This document shows, piece after piece, positions 13,301 through 24,113 of a stretch of 64,000 nucleotides of DNA. Position 1 is the first letter of the stretch, and each line of letters starts with the position of its first letter. Below the pieces are notes generated by a model that was given only the letters and a program-made list of their open reading frames with translations, was not told the DNA's origin and ran no database searches. Source of the DNA: Ottelia alismoides (taxonomy: Eukaryota; Streptophyta; Magnoliopsida; Alismatales; Hydrocharitaceae); NCBI GenBank assembly GCA_037367405.1, contig JAZKJV010002956.1, positions 868,001 through 932,000 on the forward strand, given 5' to 3'. The position numbers were made by a program, and so were the translations under genes.

Positions 13301-14057
13301 TATTTTTGAGGAAGAATATAATTTCACGGTTCGGAGTAACTCGAGTGTTGATTTCTGACGGGGGGTCTCATTTCGTCAACGACAATGTAAAGGCTCTTGC
13401 TAGCGAGTTCATCATAGGCCATCGAGTAGCCACTCTATACCAACCTCAGACGAATGGTCTTTTGCTGAAGTGTCGAACAAGGAGATCAGGACTATATTGC
13501 AGAAGGTCGTCCACCCTGACCGAAAGGATTGGTCACAGCTTTTGGACTCGGTCTTGTGGGCATATAGGACGTCCTTCAAGACTCCTTTAGGTACATCTCC
13601 CTTTCGCCTCATTTATGGCAAGCCTTGCCATTTACCTGTTGAGCTGAGACATAGGTCACTTTGGGTTGTTACTGATATACTTTTGGATCCATTGAGTGTA
13701 GGAGATCAGAGGAGGGTAGAGTTAGCAGCCCTGGAGGAGCTTCGTGATACAACCTTTTCGAGCAGCCTACAGTATAAGGAGAGAGTAAAGGAGTGGCATG
13801 ATTCTCATATCAGCCACAAGCAGTTTGAGCCAGGATAGAGAGTATGGTTGTTTGATGCTAGGCTTTGTTTATTTCCAGAGAAGCTACAGAGCAAATGGAA
13901 GGGACCCTATCTGGTCCGAAAGGTTCATGACAATGGGTGTATTGATATATCTGAGTTGTCTTCTGATGCTACCTTTCATGTTAACGGTCAACGGCTCAAG
14001 CCATATCTTGATCATGAGCCGCAAGTTGTTGATGTTGCCCCGATTCACTTTGTGTGA
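7329..14057 (+). pseudogene. Element A: decayed gag-pol polyprotein (Athila-like Ty3/gypsy)
   Basis: The start MMGRRSLRQPLAAP matches that of B and the end (VNGQRLKPYLDH, stop at 14055-14057) matches the end of B. Domains in order are gag core (about 7810-8400), protease with LLDSGSS at about 10311, reverse transcriptase with FMDDFSIY near 11905, RNase H (about 12340-12640) and integrase (about 12940-13800). No zinc knuckle is visible. The frame is broken by many stops, such as 7971, 8383, 8434, 8611, 8614, 8941 and 10134, and by several frameshifts. Five of these seven stops look like C-to-T or G-to-A changes relative to B. It cannot make a full product. Confidence 0.9.
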
Positions 14058-14188
14058 GATGTGGTCTCTTGACTCACATCTATTGCATCTCACACCTGAT
14101 TATCATTGTTCTTCCGTCTTGTATAGATCCAGTTGTCCATATCACTCTATTCTCTAGTCCCACACCCCTTCTTTATCTTATGATTTTG

Positions 14189-14398
14189 CTATACTTAGGG
14201 TGCACTTTACCCAAAGTATAGGGGGGTGTAGGACTCTCGGGTATTCTATTGATTTTTTCTACCTCTATTTTGCTACCTATACTTAGGGATATTTTACCCT
14301 AAGTATAGGGGAGGTAGACCATGTACATACTTCCACTCGGATTTCCCTTCATGTACAACTTGTTATACTTAGGATTATTTGATCCTAAGTATAGGGGG
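14189..14398 (+). repeat. Element A: three hairpins carrying polypurine-tract copies
   Basis: Hairpins lie at 14189-14221 (13-bp arms, one mismatch), 14277-14308 (12-bp perfect arms) and 14364-14393 (12-bp perfect arms). Starts are about 88 bp apart. Each has the arm CTATACTTAGG (or TATACTTAGG) and its complement, and the right arm runs into a G run (TATAGGGGG). The right arm plus G run resembles the PPT of A (AAAGTATAGGGAGG) at 16103. B has the same trio at the same distance after pol. A partial fourth copy is near 14522-14545. Confidence 0.8.
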
Positions 14399-16102
14399 AA
14401 ACACCGAGTCCTCTTCATTCCATTCTTTGATTCGTCTTTATATATACCATTCCTTTTCACTTCCCTATACTAAACACGAGTTATGTCTTCTTCATCGCTG
14501 TTGTCACTCTGAGGACATCGTTCGAGCTAAATATAGGGTGTGTCGTATATATTTCATATATACTTTAGCCATAACTCGTACTTTATGTGAGTGTGTTAAT
14601 AAATAAAATGGCTAAAAATCCATAGAAATTTAAAAAATTTCCCTTGTACATAAAATTCTTCTTGCGCATACCTATCTATTCATAAAAATTATTTTTGTAC
14701 AAATGATTGTAAAATGATTTGTTTAAATAGTTCGTAAATATTTTCAAATCAAAATTATGTATATAGTACAAAATTTTTGTAAAATGTTTGAAAAATAAAA
14801 AGTTTGCAAAACCTTGTATAAATTTTTGTAAATATTTTGCAAAACTTTCGCATTGATGCATACATCCATGTTTTTCAAACATTTTTCAGAAAAATTTTGC
14901 ACATTATTAAAAATTTATAAAATTGCATCTTTCTAAATATTTGTACAGTTTTTCCAAATTATAGTTGACATTTAAACTAGCCTGGAATTAAATTGGAAAA
15001 TGGAGCTTGGTTAAGACCATAATCCACCTAATTCTAAGAGGAACCTTATAGGGCTTAGGATTAAGACTTTCAGGTCCATTGGGACTTAATTCTTTGAGTC
15101 CACTAGGCTATGAGCATATGTCATCTTGATGAGCTTAAGTAGGGCACTTAACAATGCACACATGACTCTCAGAGACATTGGCTTTACTTGCACCAGCACT
15201 TTACACATAGCTCTCCATGGATGAGGTGGTGAGGAGGCAGTTTCCTTTGGCTTAGGGTAGCATATGAGGGTAGTACTTCTAGGCGGAACCTCTCTTCTTC
15301 TTATAGTGAAGGAAGTGCGTATCAACTTGGTCTGGTGGTGATGAAGTCTAAAGACAAGAGTTGTGGGTTGCAGTAAAGCTTCAAAAGAGGGATAGTCTAC
15401 TGGCTCAAGAGGAAAAACTCCTTATGTATATATGTCGCACCATGTAGATATGTTGTACATATGCACAAAAAAATGTGCAAAGAAAGAAAAACTCCAAAAA
15501 TATGGTGGGTCTGATTGAAAATAAATAATCCCACCGGAGTGTATATAGTCAAATAAAAAAAAGCTTATGTTACACATGACCATCTCATGAAGCTTGCAGC
15601 GGGAGACTCAGCTACACTGGTTAGATCTCCAAGGATACGTGGCTACGTTGGTCATGGTCATTCTCTTCTTCCCCCTCTTCTTGAGCCGGTTGTACTTGAA
15701 CATAGAAATACCTCACTCCTAGAGGAAAGAGTTGCTAGAACGAGGCACTAGAGTTATCAGTTGAGGGAGGTTGTTTCTTTGTCACTTCTGAGGTGGGGAG
15801 CTACATTTCACTCACACAGTACAAGGAAAGATTCATGGTCATTAGAGTTTGTGTATGTGGACTTGTTCTGATCTGGTTTATTGAGGAGTCTTGACCATGG
15901 ATTGGTGGAAACTTAGAGGCTGTTAAGTTTTAAGCTTAAGTCCAAATAAGGTTCCGACAAATTAATTATCCAAAGGTCTGACTGAGCTCCATATTTCAAT
16001 TTAATGAAGGAAAGTTTAATAATCAACCTTGATTTCCCATTTTTTTCTTTCTCTTTTGCACTTATTTTTCAACTAAATGTTCTCTAAGGGACTAGCAAAA
16101 GT
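14399..16102 (+). other. Element A: 3' non-coding region before the 3' LTR
   Basis: This stretch has no ORF of note and no envelope-like gene. The first half is AT-rich. From about 15060 it matches by eye the equivalent part of B (35807-36960, other strand) and partly that of D (49851-50668). Shared blocks include those around 15070-15310 and 15590-15760. Confidence 0.65.
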
Positions 16103-16116
16103 AAAGTATAGGGAGG
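16103..16116 (+). promoter_or_regulatory. Element A: polypurine tract
   Basis: AAAGTATAGGGAGG lies directly before the LTR start TGATGAAT. This is the expected plus-strand primer position. B and D have related tracts in the same position. Confidence 0.85.
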
Positions 16117-19100
16117 TGATGAATCCCCATTCATCACTCTTTATTCCTTTATTTAACTAGAAATCTTGGTAAAATACCATGTAAATGTTTGTAAATAGAA
16201 TAAATTGTCAACTTGCATGCTTCTTGTAAATAGCCATAATTATCATGTTTTTATTCAAAATAAAGGAATAAATAAATAAATAAAGAAAAAAGAGGGGAAA
16301 TATTTAGAATAAATATGAGTGATCCGAACCCAAAGGAGGGCCAATCATTGGCCTGACCGCAAAATAAAACAAGTAGAGAGAGATAGGGCTTCTCATCATT
16401 GTACATATTTTTCCTTCATGTGTGTGTGTATATATATATATTATTTTTATAAAATAAAAATATTTATGTGTTTCTCATAACTTGTATGTATTTCTAAAAA
16501 TAAAATAAAAATGAGAAAAATAAAATAAAAACAAAATAAATTCTCTCTCTCACCCTTGTATATACCATGTATATATGTACATATACATATTTATTCTACC
16601 CTTGTAAATACATAGTAAAAATTAAATAGAAATTATTTTATATACCATATTTTATGTTGTAAATAAATAAAATAGAAAATAGGGATAATTTTACAGAGAT
16701 AAACAATAAAAAAATAAAAAATACCCAAGCATTTTTACCTATATATAATAATATACTATGTTTATACACTAATTTATTTTTCAAAAAAATAAATAAAATA
16801 AAAAAAAATAATTTGAAAAAAATAAACATTTTTAATTTTGAAAAATATTTAAATAAGGTCATTTACTATTTTTAATTGAATTTCTAAAAAATTAATGAAA
16901 TGGCGCACTTTGATTGATCCACGGGGGATGTTGACCCCTGGTCAACTCTCCCCCCAGGACCACCTCTTCACGGATCCACGTTGCCGACCCGACTTCACCA
17001 ATTTTTCCAGACCTGATCCTCTTACCATTTATTCAAACCCCGGGCCCCGATTGCAGCTCTTACATCCATGATTCACGCCCGCTCATTCTTCCTAGGGATC
17101 CGAGCCTCGCGATGCGCGCCCGACTCCCATCTTCCCGGACCTTCACTCCTATATAGCCTCGCCTCCCGCCGCATTTTCCCGTACCTTTGGCCACCGTCTT
17201 CAACTCCCAAGACTCCACTTCTTGCCTTGAGTGACAGCAAGCCCTGGGAGGTGTTGTAGCGAGGAAGGAGCGTTCTAGCCCCAGGTCTAGTGGTCATCGC
17301 CGCCGCACTCCGCCGTCAGCGAGCTCGAGCCTCTGGAGGCATCGCTCCACTGAGGCGAGGATCCAAGGAGATAACCACCTCCAGCCCAGACGACTCTGAT
17401 CGCCAGGTAGCTTAAATCTTCAATAGGTAGCCGTAGATTTCGCTTTTTGTGTTTCCGACCGCCGCCGTTCGTCGCCCATTTCTCGACACTATGTTCGCTC
17501 ATCAGCCCATCCGACTACCTCTCCACGAGACCTCTCTGCATCTTCTCCGCACCTTCGCTCCCTCTGGTTCACCACGGAGCAGGTCCCCTGCTCTCCTCTG
17601 CCGTCACCTCACCGGAGAGCTTCATCACGCCTCACCCAGCCACCTATTCCACCCATAACTGGGTCGAGGCACCTTGCCCTCGACCCAGGGTTCTTTCTGT
17701 GCAGGTTTGAAGGGTCTAAGGACCTCATTTGGGGGTCCTCATATAGAAGCACAACAGCTCTAGCCATTCTTCATCGTCGGGGACCCTCCAGGTCCTCCCG
17801 ACCCCATCTGAGCACACCCATGGCTGCGGACGACCTTCCTCTTCGATTTCTCCCACCTCCGCAGCACCGGAGGAGGTCCTTCGCGTGCACATTGGGCGGC
17901 AAAACTTGTCGGTGACTTGTTCTTCCTGGAGCCTCTATTGCTGTCGATCGAGCCCCCCCTCGCGCCAGATTCGATTGTAGCCATCCATCTGAGGGAGGCT
18001 CCTGACAGTCGATCCATATGAGGATCAGATCCGTGCCGTCCATTGCGAAGAGGTGTCCACGCGTCACAACCGTTCGACCTGGAGAGGACGTCCATCAACC
18101 GTTGAATCATAATAGCGGGGTAATATCACTTAGGCCCCTTACCTTTTGCATTTATAGTCTAGTCCTATAAATACTTAGAGTAGTTGTTTTTATTTTGGGT
18201 AATTTGAACTTTAGACCCTAGTTTTTTTAGTATTTGCTATTTTTCCTGTATTTGTGGAGCATATGCATCGACAAGTGACTCATGGAACTTTTTCATGTCT
18301 TATCCTAGCATTTTGAGCTGTTATCATTTGCACTTTATGAATTGGAATGATAGTTATCCCCCTTTGTATGTGAATCACGTGTTATCTGCGTGCTTGTATG
18401 GCTTTTTGCAACTTTGGCCCCAGATTTCTTGTGCATGTTAGTAGTTGGCTGAAAGGTTTCTATTATTTACACTTTGGTCCCTGTGTGACGTGCCCTTTCT
18501 ATTGGTCGAAAAAATAGCAAATTAATTCCAAATTTGGTGAAATTTGGGCACGTGGCCCCTGCCACTGTGTAGAAATTTCACTAATTTTTGGGACATTTTT
18601 GAGTTGCTTTTCTATTTTTAAAAATTCAAAAACATCTATTTTTGCTAATGTTTGAAATATAAAATCAACTAAAAATATTAAAAATGCCCAAAAATTCTTA
18701 AAAATTTAGATACTTTTTGTTTTAGTGTTTATTTAATCCAATTTTTGTTGTATTTGGATATATAAAACCCCTAAAAATCATAAAACCCTTATAAAAAATC
18801 AATAAAAATTCTAAAAAAATCAAAAAATGCAATTTCTTCTCCTGTAGCTTAGTTTTATTTGTAGTTTCCTATAAAATTGTCCCCAGATTTTTATAGGCTA
18901 TTTACTTATTTTTAAATAGCCTTTCAAATCTGCCTGCACATTAGCCTTCTATTTTTACCTTTCCCTATTCTTAAAAAATCAACTAAAAATCATAAAACTC
19001 AGAGAAAATTACTAAAAACACTTAAAAAATATAAAACCTAAAAATATTTTTATTACATTTTTTTGAGTTAATTTGATGTGTTGAATAGCCTCTTTATATA

Positions 19101-19401
19101 TTTTGCTCATAATTAAAATACAAAAAAAATTAAAAATACATAAAATCCATCAAAAATACATTTTCTTATTTTATTTCATTCTTAGACTACTTCGTAGGCT
19201 CTTTTGAGCTAATCTGTGCTCCTTGTGTTCGACCCTGGTCGCTATACCTGGTTAAATAAATAGCGAGACCGCTATTCAATTTTTGATTGATTACTTTTAT
19301 TTGGTGGTCTGATTTTTCTTGTTGATCAATCTTCGAGATCCGAATCGCAACGACCCTTGTTTTTACCTTTACCCAGATTTTGTGGGATTTTTCGGTCATC
19401 A
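16117..19401 (+). repeat. Element A: 3' LTR (3,285 bp)
   Basis: It begins TGATGAAT-CCCC-ATTCATCA and ends TTCGGTCATCA, like the other LTRs here. The first kilobase is AT-rich, 17050-18110 is GC-rich, and 18110-19200 is AT-rich with many short TAAAAA phrases. Near the end the phrase GCTCCTTGTGTTCGACC is shared with B and nearly with E. The next bases, GGCGT at 19402-19406, are the likely target duplication; the partner is left of the window. Confidence 0.85.
17150..17156 (+). promoter_or_regulatory. Element A: LTR TATA box
   Basis: TATATAG stands about 1,030 bp into the LTR at the edge of the GC-rich part. The same offset is seen in G (TATAAAA at 62024). Confidence 0.5.
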
Positions 19402-21591
19402 GGCGTCGTCCTCTCCTTCTCTCTTCATGCACGAGCATGACGGATCTGGCAGTGATGCGAGATGGCGACCGAAGGTGGAGAAGGCCTGGGTGGTTGCTGG
19501 GAAATGAGGGCAACGGTGGTCAGTGCAGGTGAGGTCGGCGTGGCGAGTTCTTGCATGTGATGGCAGATATGGGGTTGAAGACGGGGTCGCGTGCTTTCGC
19601 GGAGGGATGCATGGTGGAGGCAACGATAGGCAAGGGACGACGTTGGAGGAGGAGACAGTCGTTGGTGATGGTCGGGGTGCGCTGGAGGCAACGACGAAGG
19701 TGGCGCCTGTAGGGGCGGCCACACGAGAGTCTCTGGAGGGAGAGCTCCGCGTGGCGGAGCTTCGATGGAAGCCGCGAGCGACGAGGAGGGTAACAACGGT
19801 GGCATGGGGGTCTCGAAGGCAGTGCGGTTGCTGGATGTGCCAAAATTTTATTTTGTTTTTATTTTTTTTGAATACTGGACATGGGAATAAAAGAAAATCT
19901 TTTGTTATATAATTTTTTTTATTATTTTTTTCTACAAAACAAATGTTAGAAAAGATATATTGTTTTGGTTTTTTTATTTCTATAGCAAAAGTATTAGAGA
20001 GAAAAATACATGAAACATTATATAAAATATTTATTAATTAATTTTATTGCAGGAATGAGAATCGAGTCGAGCACAGTAGCTTAGTCAAAATTTATCGGAC
20101 ATAGTAGGTGAATGGAAAAATGGATCCAGTGGTCATGATGGAAGATCGGAACTATGTCTCTGACCACTGTGTCTGGTCGGAGTTGAGAGATTATGTGAGG
20201 TAGAATAGAAAATGTAGGTATGAGAAGATGAGATGGGAATCGGGGGCGAATCAAATCAGGATGGAGAATTTAGAGACTAAGATCTAAATTTTAATCAAGA
20301 AATCAAATCACAAATAAAGTCTAATATTTATCTAGGAAAAATGATGAAAAATAAAATTGGATCTCACCTCGAGATTGGACACGCTGTGATGGCTTCGACG
20401 AGGACCGAATCGCTTTCATCGACCGGCTCGGAGGCTGGGTACCCTTCTGTGATGAGAAGCTCTCAGACATCGGTCTCCTCTCCACCAATGATTGATAAAA
20501 AAATAACGAATGAAAGGAGACGCAATTAAAATAGAAGAAAAATCAAAAAGGAAAGATGCACAATTAAGGAATGTCTTTAGTGGTGAAATAAATAAATTTA
20601 ATTAATTAATTAATTAAAAATTAAATTCGGAATTAAATAAAATAAATAAAATAATTAATTTATAAAAATAAATTATCCACCTTAATGGTGGTTATTTAAG
20701 GCATGGAATCAAATCTTTATATAAAAGGCATGTTTTCAAATCAAATAAATGAATAAATTAAATAATTAAATAATTAAATCTAAATTTCTTAATTGAATTA
20801 ATTTAATTAACAATGTTAGATATTTTAATTTTTTGATGATTTTTCAATAAGTAAATTAGTTGTATACAAGTATTATAGATATTTATAATATACACATGTA
20901 CAAATAAGGAAATTATTTTTAAATAATTTTTAAATTTATTTTTAAATTTTCTTACTTTAATAATAAAGATAATATTTACAATTATGTACATTATGTATAA
21001 AAAATAAATATGAATAAGTATATACAATAAGTAAGTGGTAAAATTACACAAACCACCCAAGAAAACTGACTTTTCAGTTGTGACTCCAATAATTATGAAA
21101 CCACAGTCATTTCAAAGATAATTTAATTTAGAGTACATTGGAAGTGAGACTGATTCAATTTAAGTTCGTATAGAGCTGGAATATGTCTTTCAATGATTTT
21201 TTAAGACTTTTTCTGAGTATGATTATTTGTAATCTGTACATTATTTTATTTTGCAATTGTTTTTATTTACAAAAAAAATTTATTTACAACTTTTGTTTAT
21301 AAAAATATTTAATTTGAGGTCAATTTGTATAAAATAAAATAGTTTAAGTTTTGCACATATATATAAGGAAAATATTTACAAATTATTTTTTGATTTTTGG
21401 ATTAAAGACCTCTCCCCCGACTTTATTCCTGGCCGAGTATGTCAAGTCTTGACTTTCTCTCAGGGTTCAGGTCAGCCTGCATTTATTTCATAAATACATC
21501 CTTTATTTTCCTTTTATTTTTATTTTCTTCTTTATTATTTTAATTGAGCATAAAAAGTGTTAAAAATACATATTTAACAAATGCATGCAAC
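19402..21591 (-). repeat. Element D: 3' LTR, middle part (minus), between A and F
   Basis: The left part (19402 to about 19590), read on the minus strand, matches E at about 50690-50880. The part at 21400-21490 matches G at about 61150-61260 on the opposite strand. D is therefore an LTR of the same group in minus orientation. Its left end should lie beyond element A, outside the window, and its other end is at 49739-49835. The stretch about 20040-20600 has no counterpart I can see in the other LTRs and may be an extra insertion. ORFs at 19425-19912 overlap in several frames and look like chance. Confidence 0.6.
21587..21591. repeat. Target-site duplication of element F, left copy (GCAAC)
   Basis: GCAAC directly precedes the LTR start TGAAGAATATTG. 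The same five bases follow the far LTR end at 49734-49738. Confidence 0.9.
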
Positions 21592-24098
21592 TGAAGAATA
21601 TTGAGAAATCCTCAAGCGCATCACGGAAGCGTGATCGTCGTATCGAATACGACGAAGAACGACTAGTCGTACTAGTTGTTCGGAGCAGCGGAATTTTAAA
21701 ATTTTTAAACCGATGAAACCACATGATCCGAGAACCATTCTCAAATCGTTTCATCTATAACCACATCAAGTATAATGCAATACCTCTTGAAGCGTGGTTG
21801 ATCAAGTCTCTACGAAAAGAGACCTCCTGTCTCAAGTCCGATCGTCGGAGTAACGGCTTGCGAGCGCGGAGATGAGTCGCGGTGTCCTCGCAATCCAAGT
21901 TGATCCAAGCGCGGTTGCTCCTGATCTCGTCGCACGAGATCAAACGTCTCCTTCGTGAGTGAAGCACTCCAAGAAGACAAAGAACCGCAGAGAGTCGAAG
22001 CGGCAGCACGATGGCGCGGGCGTCGACGTTTCTCTCCACCAAGGTGGACGGCCACCAAGAAGAGAGGGAGAGAAGGGCTGTCGTGTATATGAGAAAGAGA
22101 GAGAGAGTTTGTGCTACAATAGCATGTGTAAAAGAGAGAGCCAAGAATGCCTCTCTATTTATAGGGTTTTCGGATCCATGGATCTCAATCCATGGGACAC
22201 ATAGAATCAATGGATGAGATTGATTTATGTTCATCCAATGGCTAAGATTGTTGTTGTCAAAAGCAACAAATTTAGGTCAAAATATATTTGATAAAATCAA
22301 ATATAATTCACTCCTAAATTAACCCAACAAATAAGGAGAGAGGACACATGGAGATTTCATCTCCATGTGCCTTCCATGTAGGCGCACACCCACTCCAATT
22401 AGGAGTGGTGTGCCGTCCATGCATGGATTGCATGGAGATTGCAATCTCCATGAGATTGCAAATCTCCATGTAATCTCTCTTATTTATTTGCAACAAAATT
22501 ATTTGGGTTTTATTTCTCAAAAAATAATTCACAATTATCTTTGAGAATATTGCAATCTTGCCATGGAAAAATTGTGAATCATATTCACAACCCAAAACAA
22601 CATGTAATTCATATTGTTAATTAATTACACAATGTGTATCCAATACACATCATAATTAATCAACACATATAAATTATAAGTAACTCTCTCTAATACATTA
22701 TAAATCACATTTATAATATATCATGAATAATTGGATATCTCTATCCACATTATTCTTATCCAAACTAATTAAATCACATTTAATCATATTGGATAATTTC
22801 TCATACATCATGATAATTAAAACACTTTTAATTATCAAGTTCTCTTTGCTTAGATCTTATGGAATTGTTCTTAAACCATTTAAGAACAATGCTATTTCTC
22901 CTCAGATACTTGGAGATAAGGACGGGGCGATTGTATTGTTCCACGTATAGTGACTTGGATGTTGAGATCGTATCTCAAATCCAGATCCTATGGACCTCCC
23001 ACTGATGCTTGATCAAATCAAGACCGTAGACTTAATCTTCTCATTGCATCTGAATCTCATTCAGATCAATGTCCAGTTCATGGACTAAGATTAGGTCACT
23101 TCTCTAATGAGAGGAGTCACTAAAATCCAAACCTGTTTCATCACTCCCTCGGAATGGAAGCGTCATGGTTATACAATCGTATATGATCAAATCACCCTTC
23201 AGGTATTCCTAATACCTGCACATCCTACATACTGGAAGACTCATGATCATCCTGAAGATAAAGATCACTTTTACACTGTCATCTTCAGGGCTAGATCATT
23301 AAGTTTCTCAATCTTGGTTATCGGGATTTGGTATAGATCATATGCTTTCACAAAGCATATATCTTACCTTCAAATTCATGTCATGCTTCCAAAGCATGAT
23401 GACCATGCATGGAATTTGTTCAGTCCCAATACCTCATGAGTGAGCTCATGTCTCCCGGTTCACAGGTGAACCTGTATGATCCCTTTGAGAGATCGTATTA
23501 CTCATATGTCCTTACATGCACACCAGCTCGCCGGTATATAGACCTTGATTAGGTCATCAACCTATTGGTCTGCCAAATGTACATACTCAGACATATAGCA
23601 ATACATCTGTCTCTAGTCAGAGGATGCATGCCTATGTTGTGACAGTATTCAACATAGGTCTTTGGTTATCTCGATCTCGTCAAGTCAACCCATTGACTTG
23701 ACTAACCTGACACCTCTGAATCACTATTCCCATGCAGAGGACCTGCATCAAGAGGTCAGTCAGATATCAGTCATAAGAGATAGGATTGCCATCTCCTACT
23801 CAGACTGGAGATCATCACTTTAATGATCATTTGATGATGCTTGATGAGTCCTCTATCTAACTCCTTAGATATTCATCCAAGCATCAGCCTCTATGATCCA
23901 TCCAATGAATCAACAACTGTATGATCATCAAGTTGGCCATGGTACATAACCCTTATTGTACAGAGGGACCCTATAGTGCATTCATTCATTAATCTCAGAA
24001 AGGGGAGTGAAAAACAATCAATAATTTTCATTGATAATTTATTCATTACAATAACATTTATTGTAGAAATGGTTCGCCCGGGGCTCACATTGCTAACA
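21592..24098 (-). repeat. Element F (Ty1/copia): 3' LTR (2,507 bp), hairpin-rich
   Basis: It runs from TGAAGAATATTGAG to TTGCTAACA. By eye it differs from the 5' LTR by about 14 substitutions and a 2-bp change in a GA run, about 0.6%. It is packed with perfect inverted repeats. Examples (arm length, loop) are 21636-21654 (8, CGA), 21923-21941 (8, CGC), 22283-22305 (10, AAA), 22345-22369 (11, TTC), 22572-22590 (8, CAT), 22632-22650 (8, CCA), 22697-22717 (9, CAC), 22811-22837 (12, CAC), 22864-22890 (12, CCA), 22962-22978 (7, CGT), 23048-23066 (8, CTC), 23200-23218 (8, CCT), 23340-23360 (9, CAC), 23381-23399 (8, CCA) and 23679-23702 (10, CCCA). 22431-22452 is a perfect 22-bp palindrome. Confidence 0.93.
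22156..22163 (-). promoter_or_regulatory. Element F: TATA box in 3' LTR
   Basis: On the minus strand this reads TATAAATA in the context CCTATAAATAGAGAGG. It puts the U3/R border about 1.9 kb into the LTR. The same box is at 30337-30344 in the 5' LTR. Confidence 0.6.
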
Positions 24099-24112
24099 AT
24101 CTCCCACTAGCC
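24099..24112 (-). promoter_or_regulatory. Element F: polypurine tract
   Basis: The minus strand reads GGCTAGTGGGAGAT directly before the LTR start TGTTAGC. This is typical of plant copia elements. Confidence 0.8.
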
Positions 24113-24113
24113 C

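Noticed and set aside
19425..19912. Overlapping frames in the D LTR fragment
   Set aside because: Same GC-rich LTR part as in E and other copies; no conserved protein.
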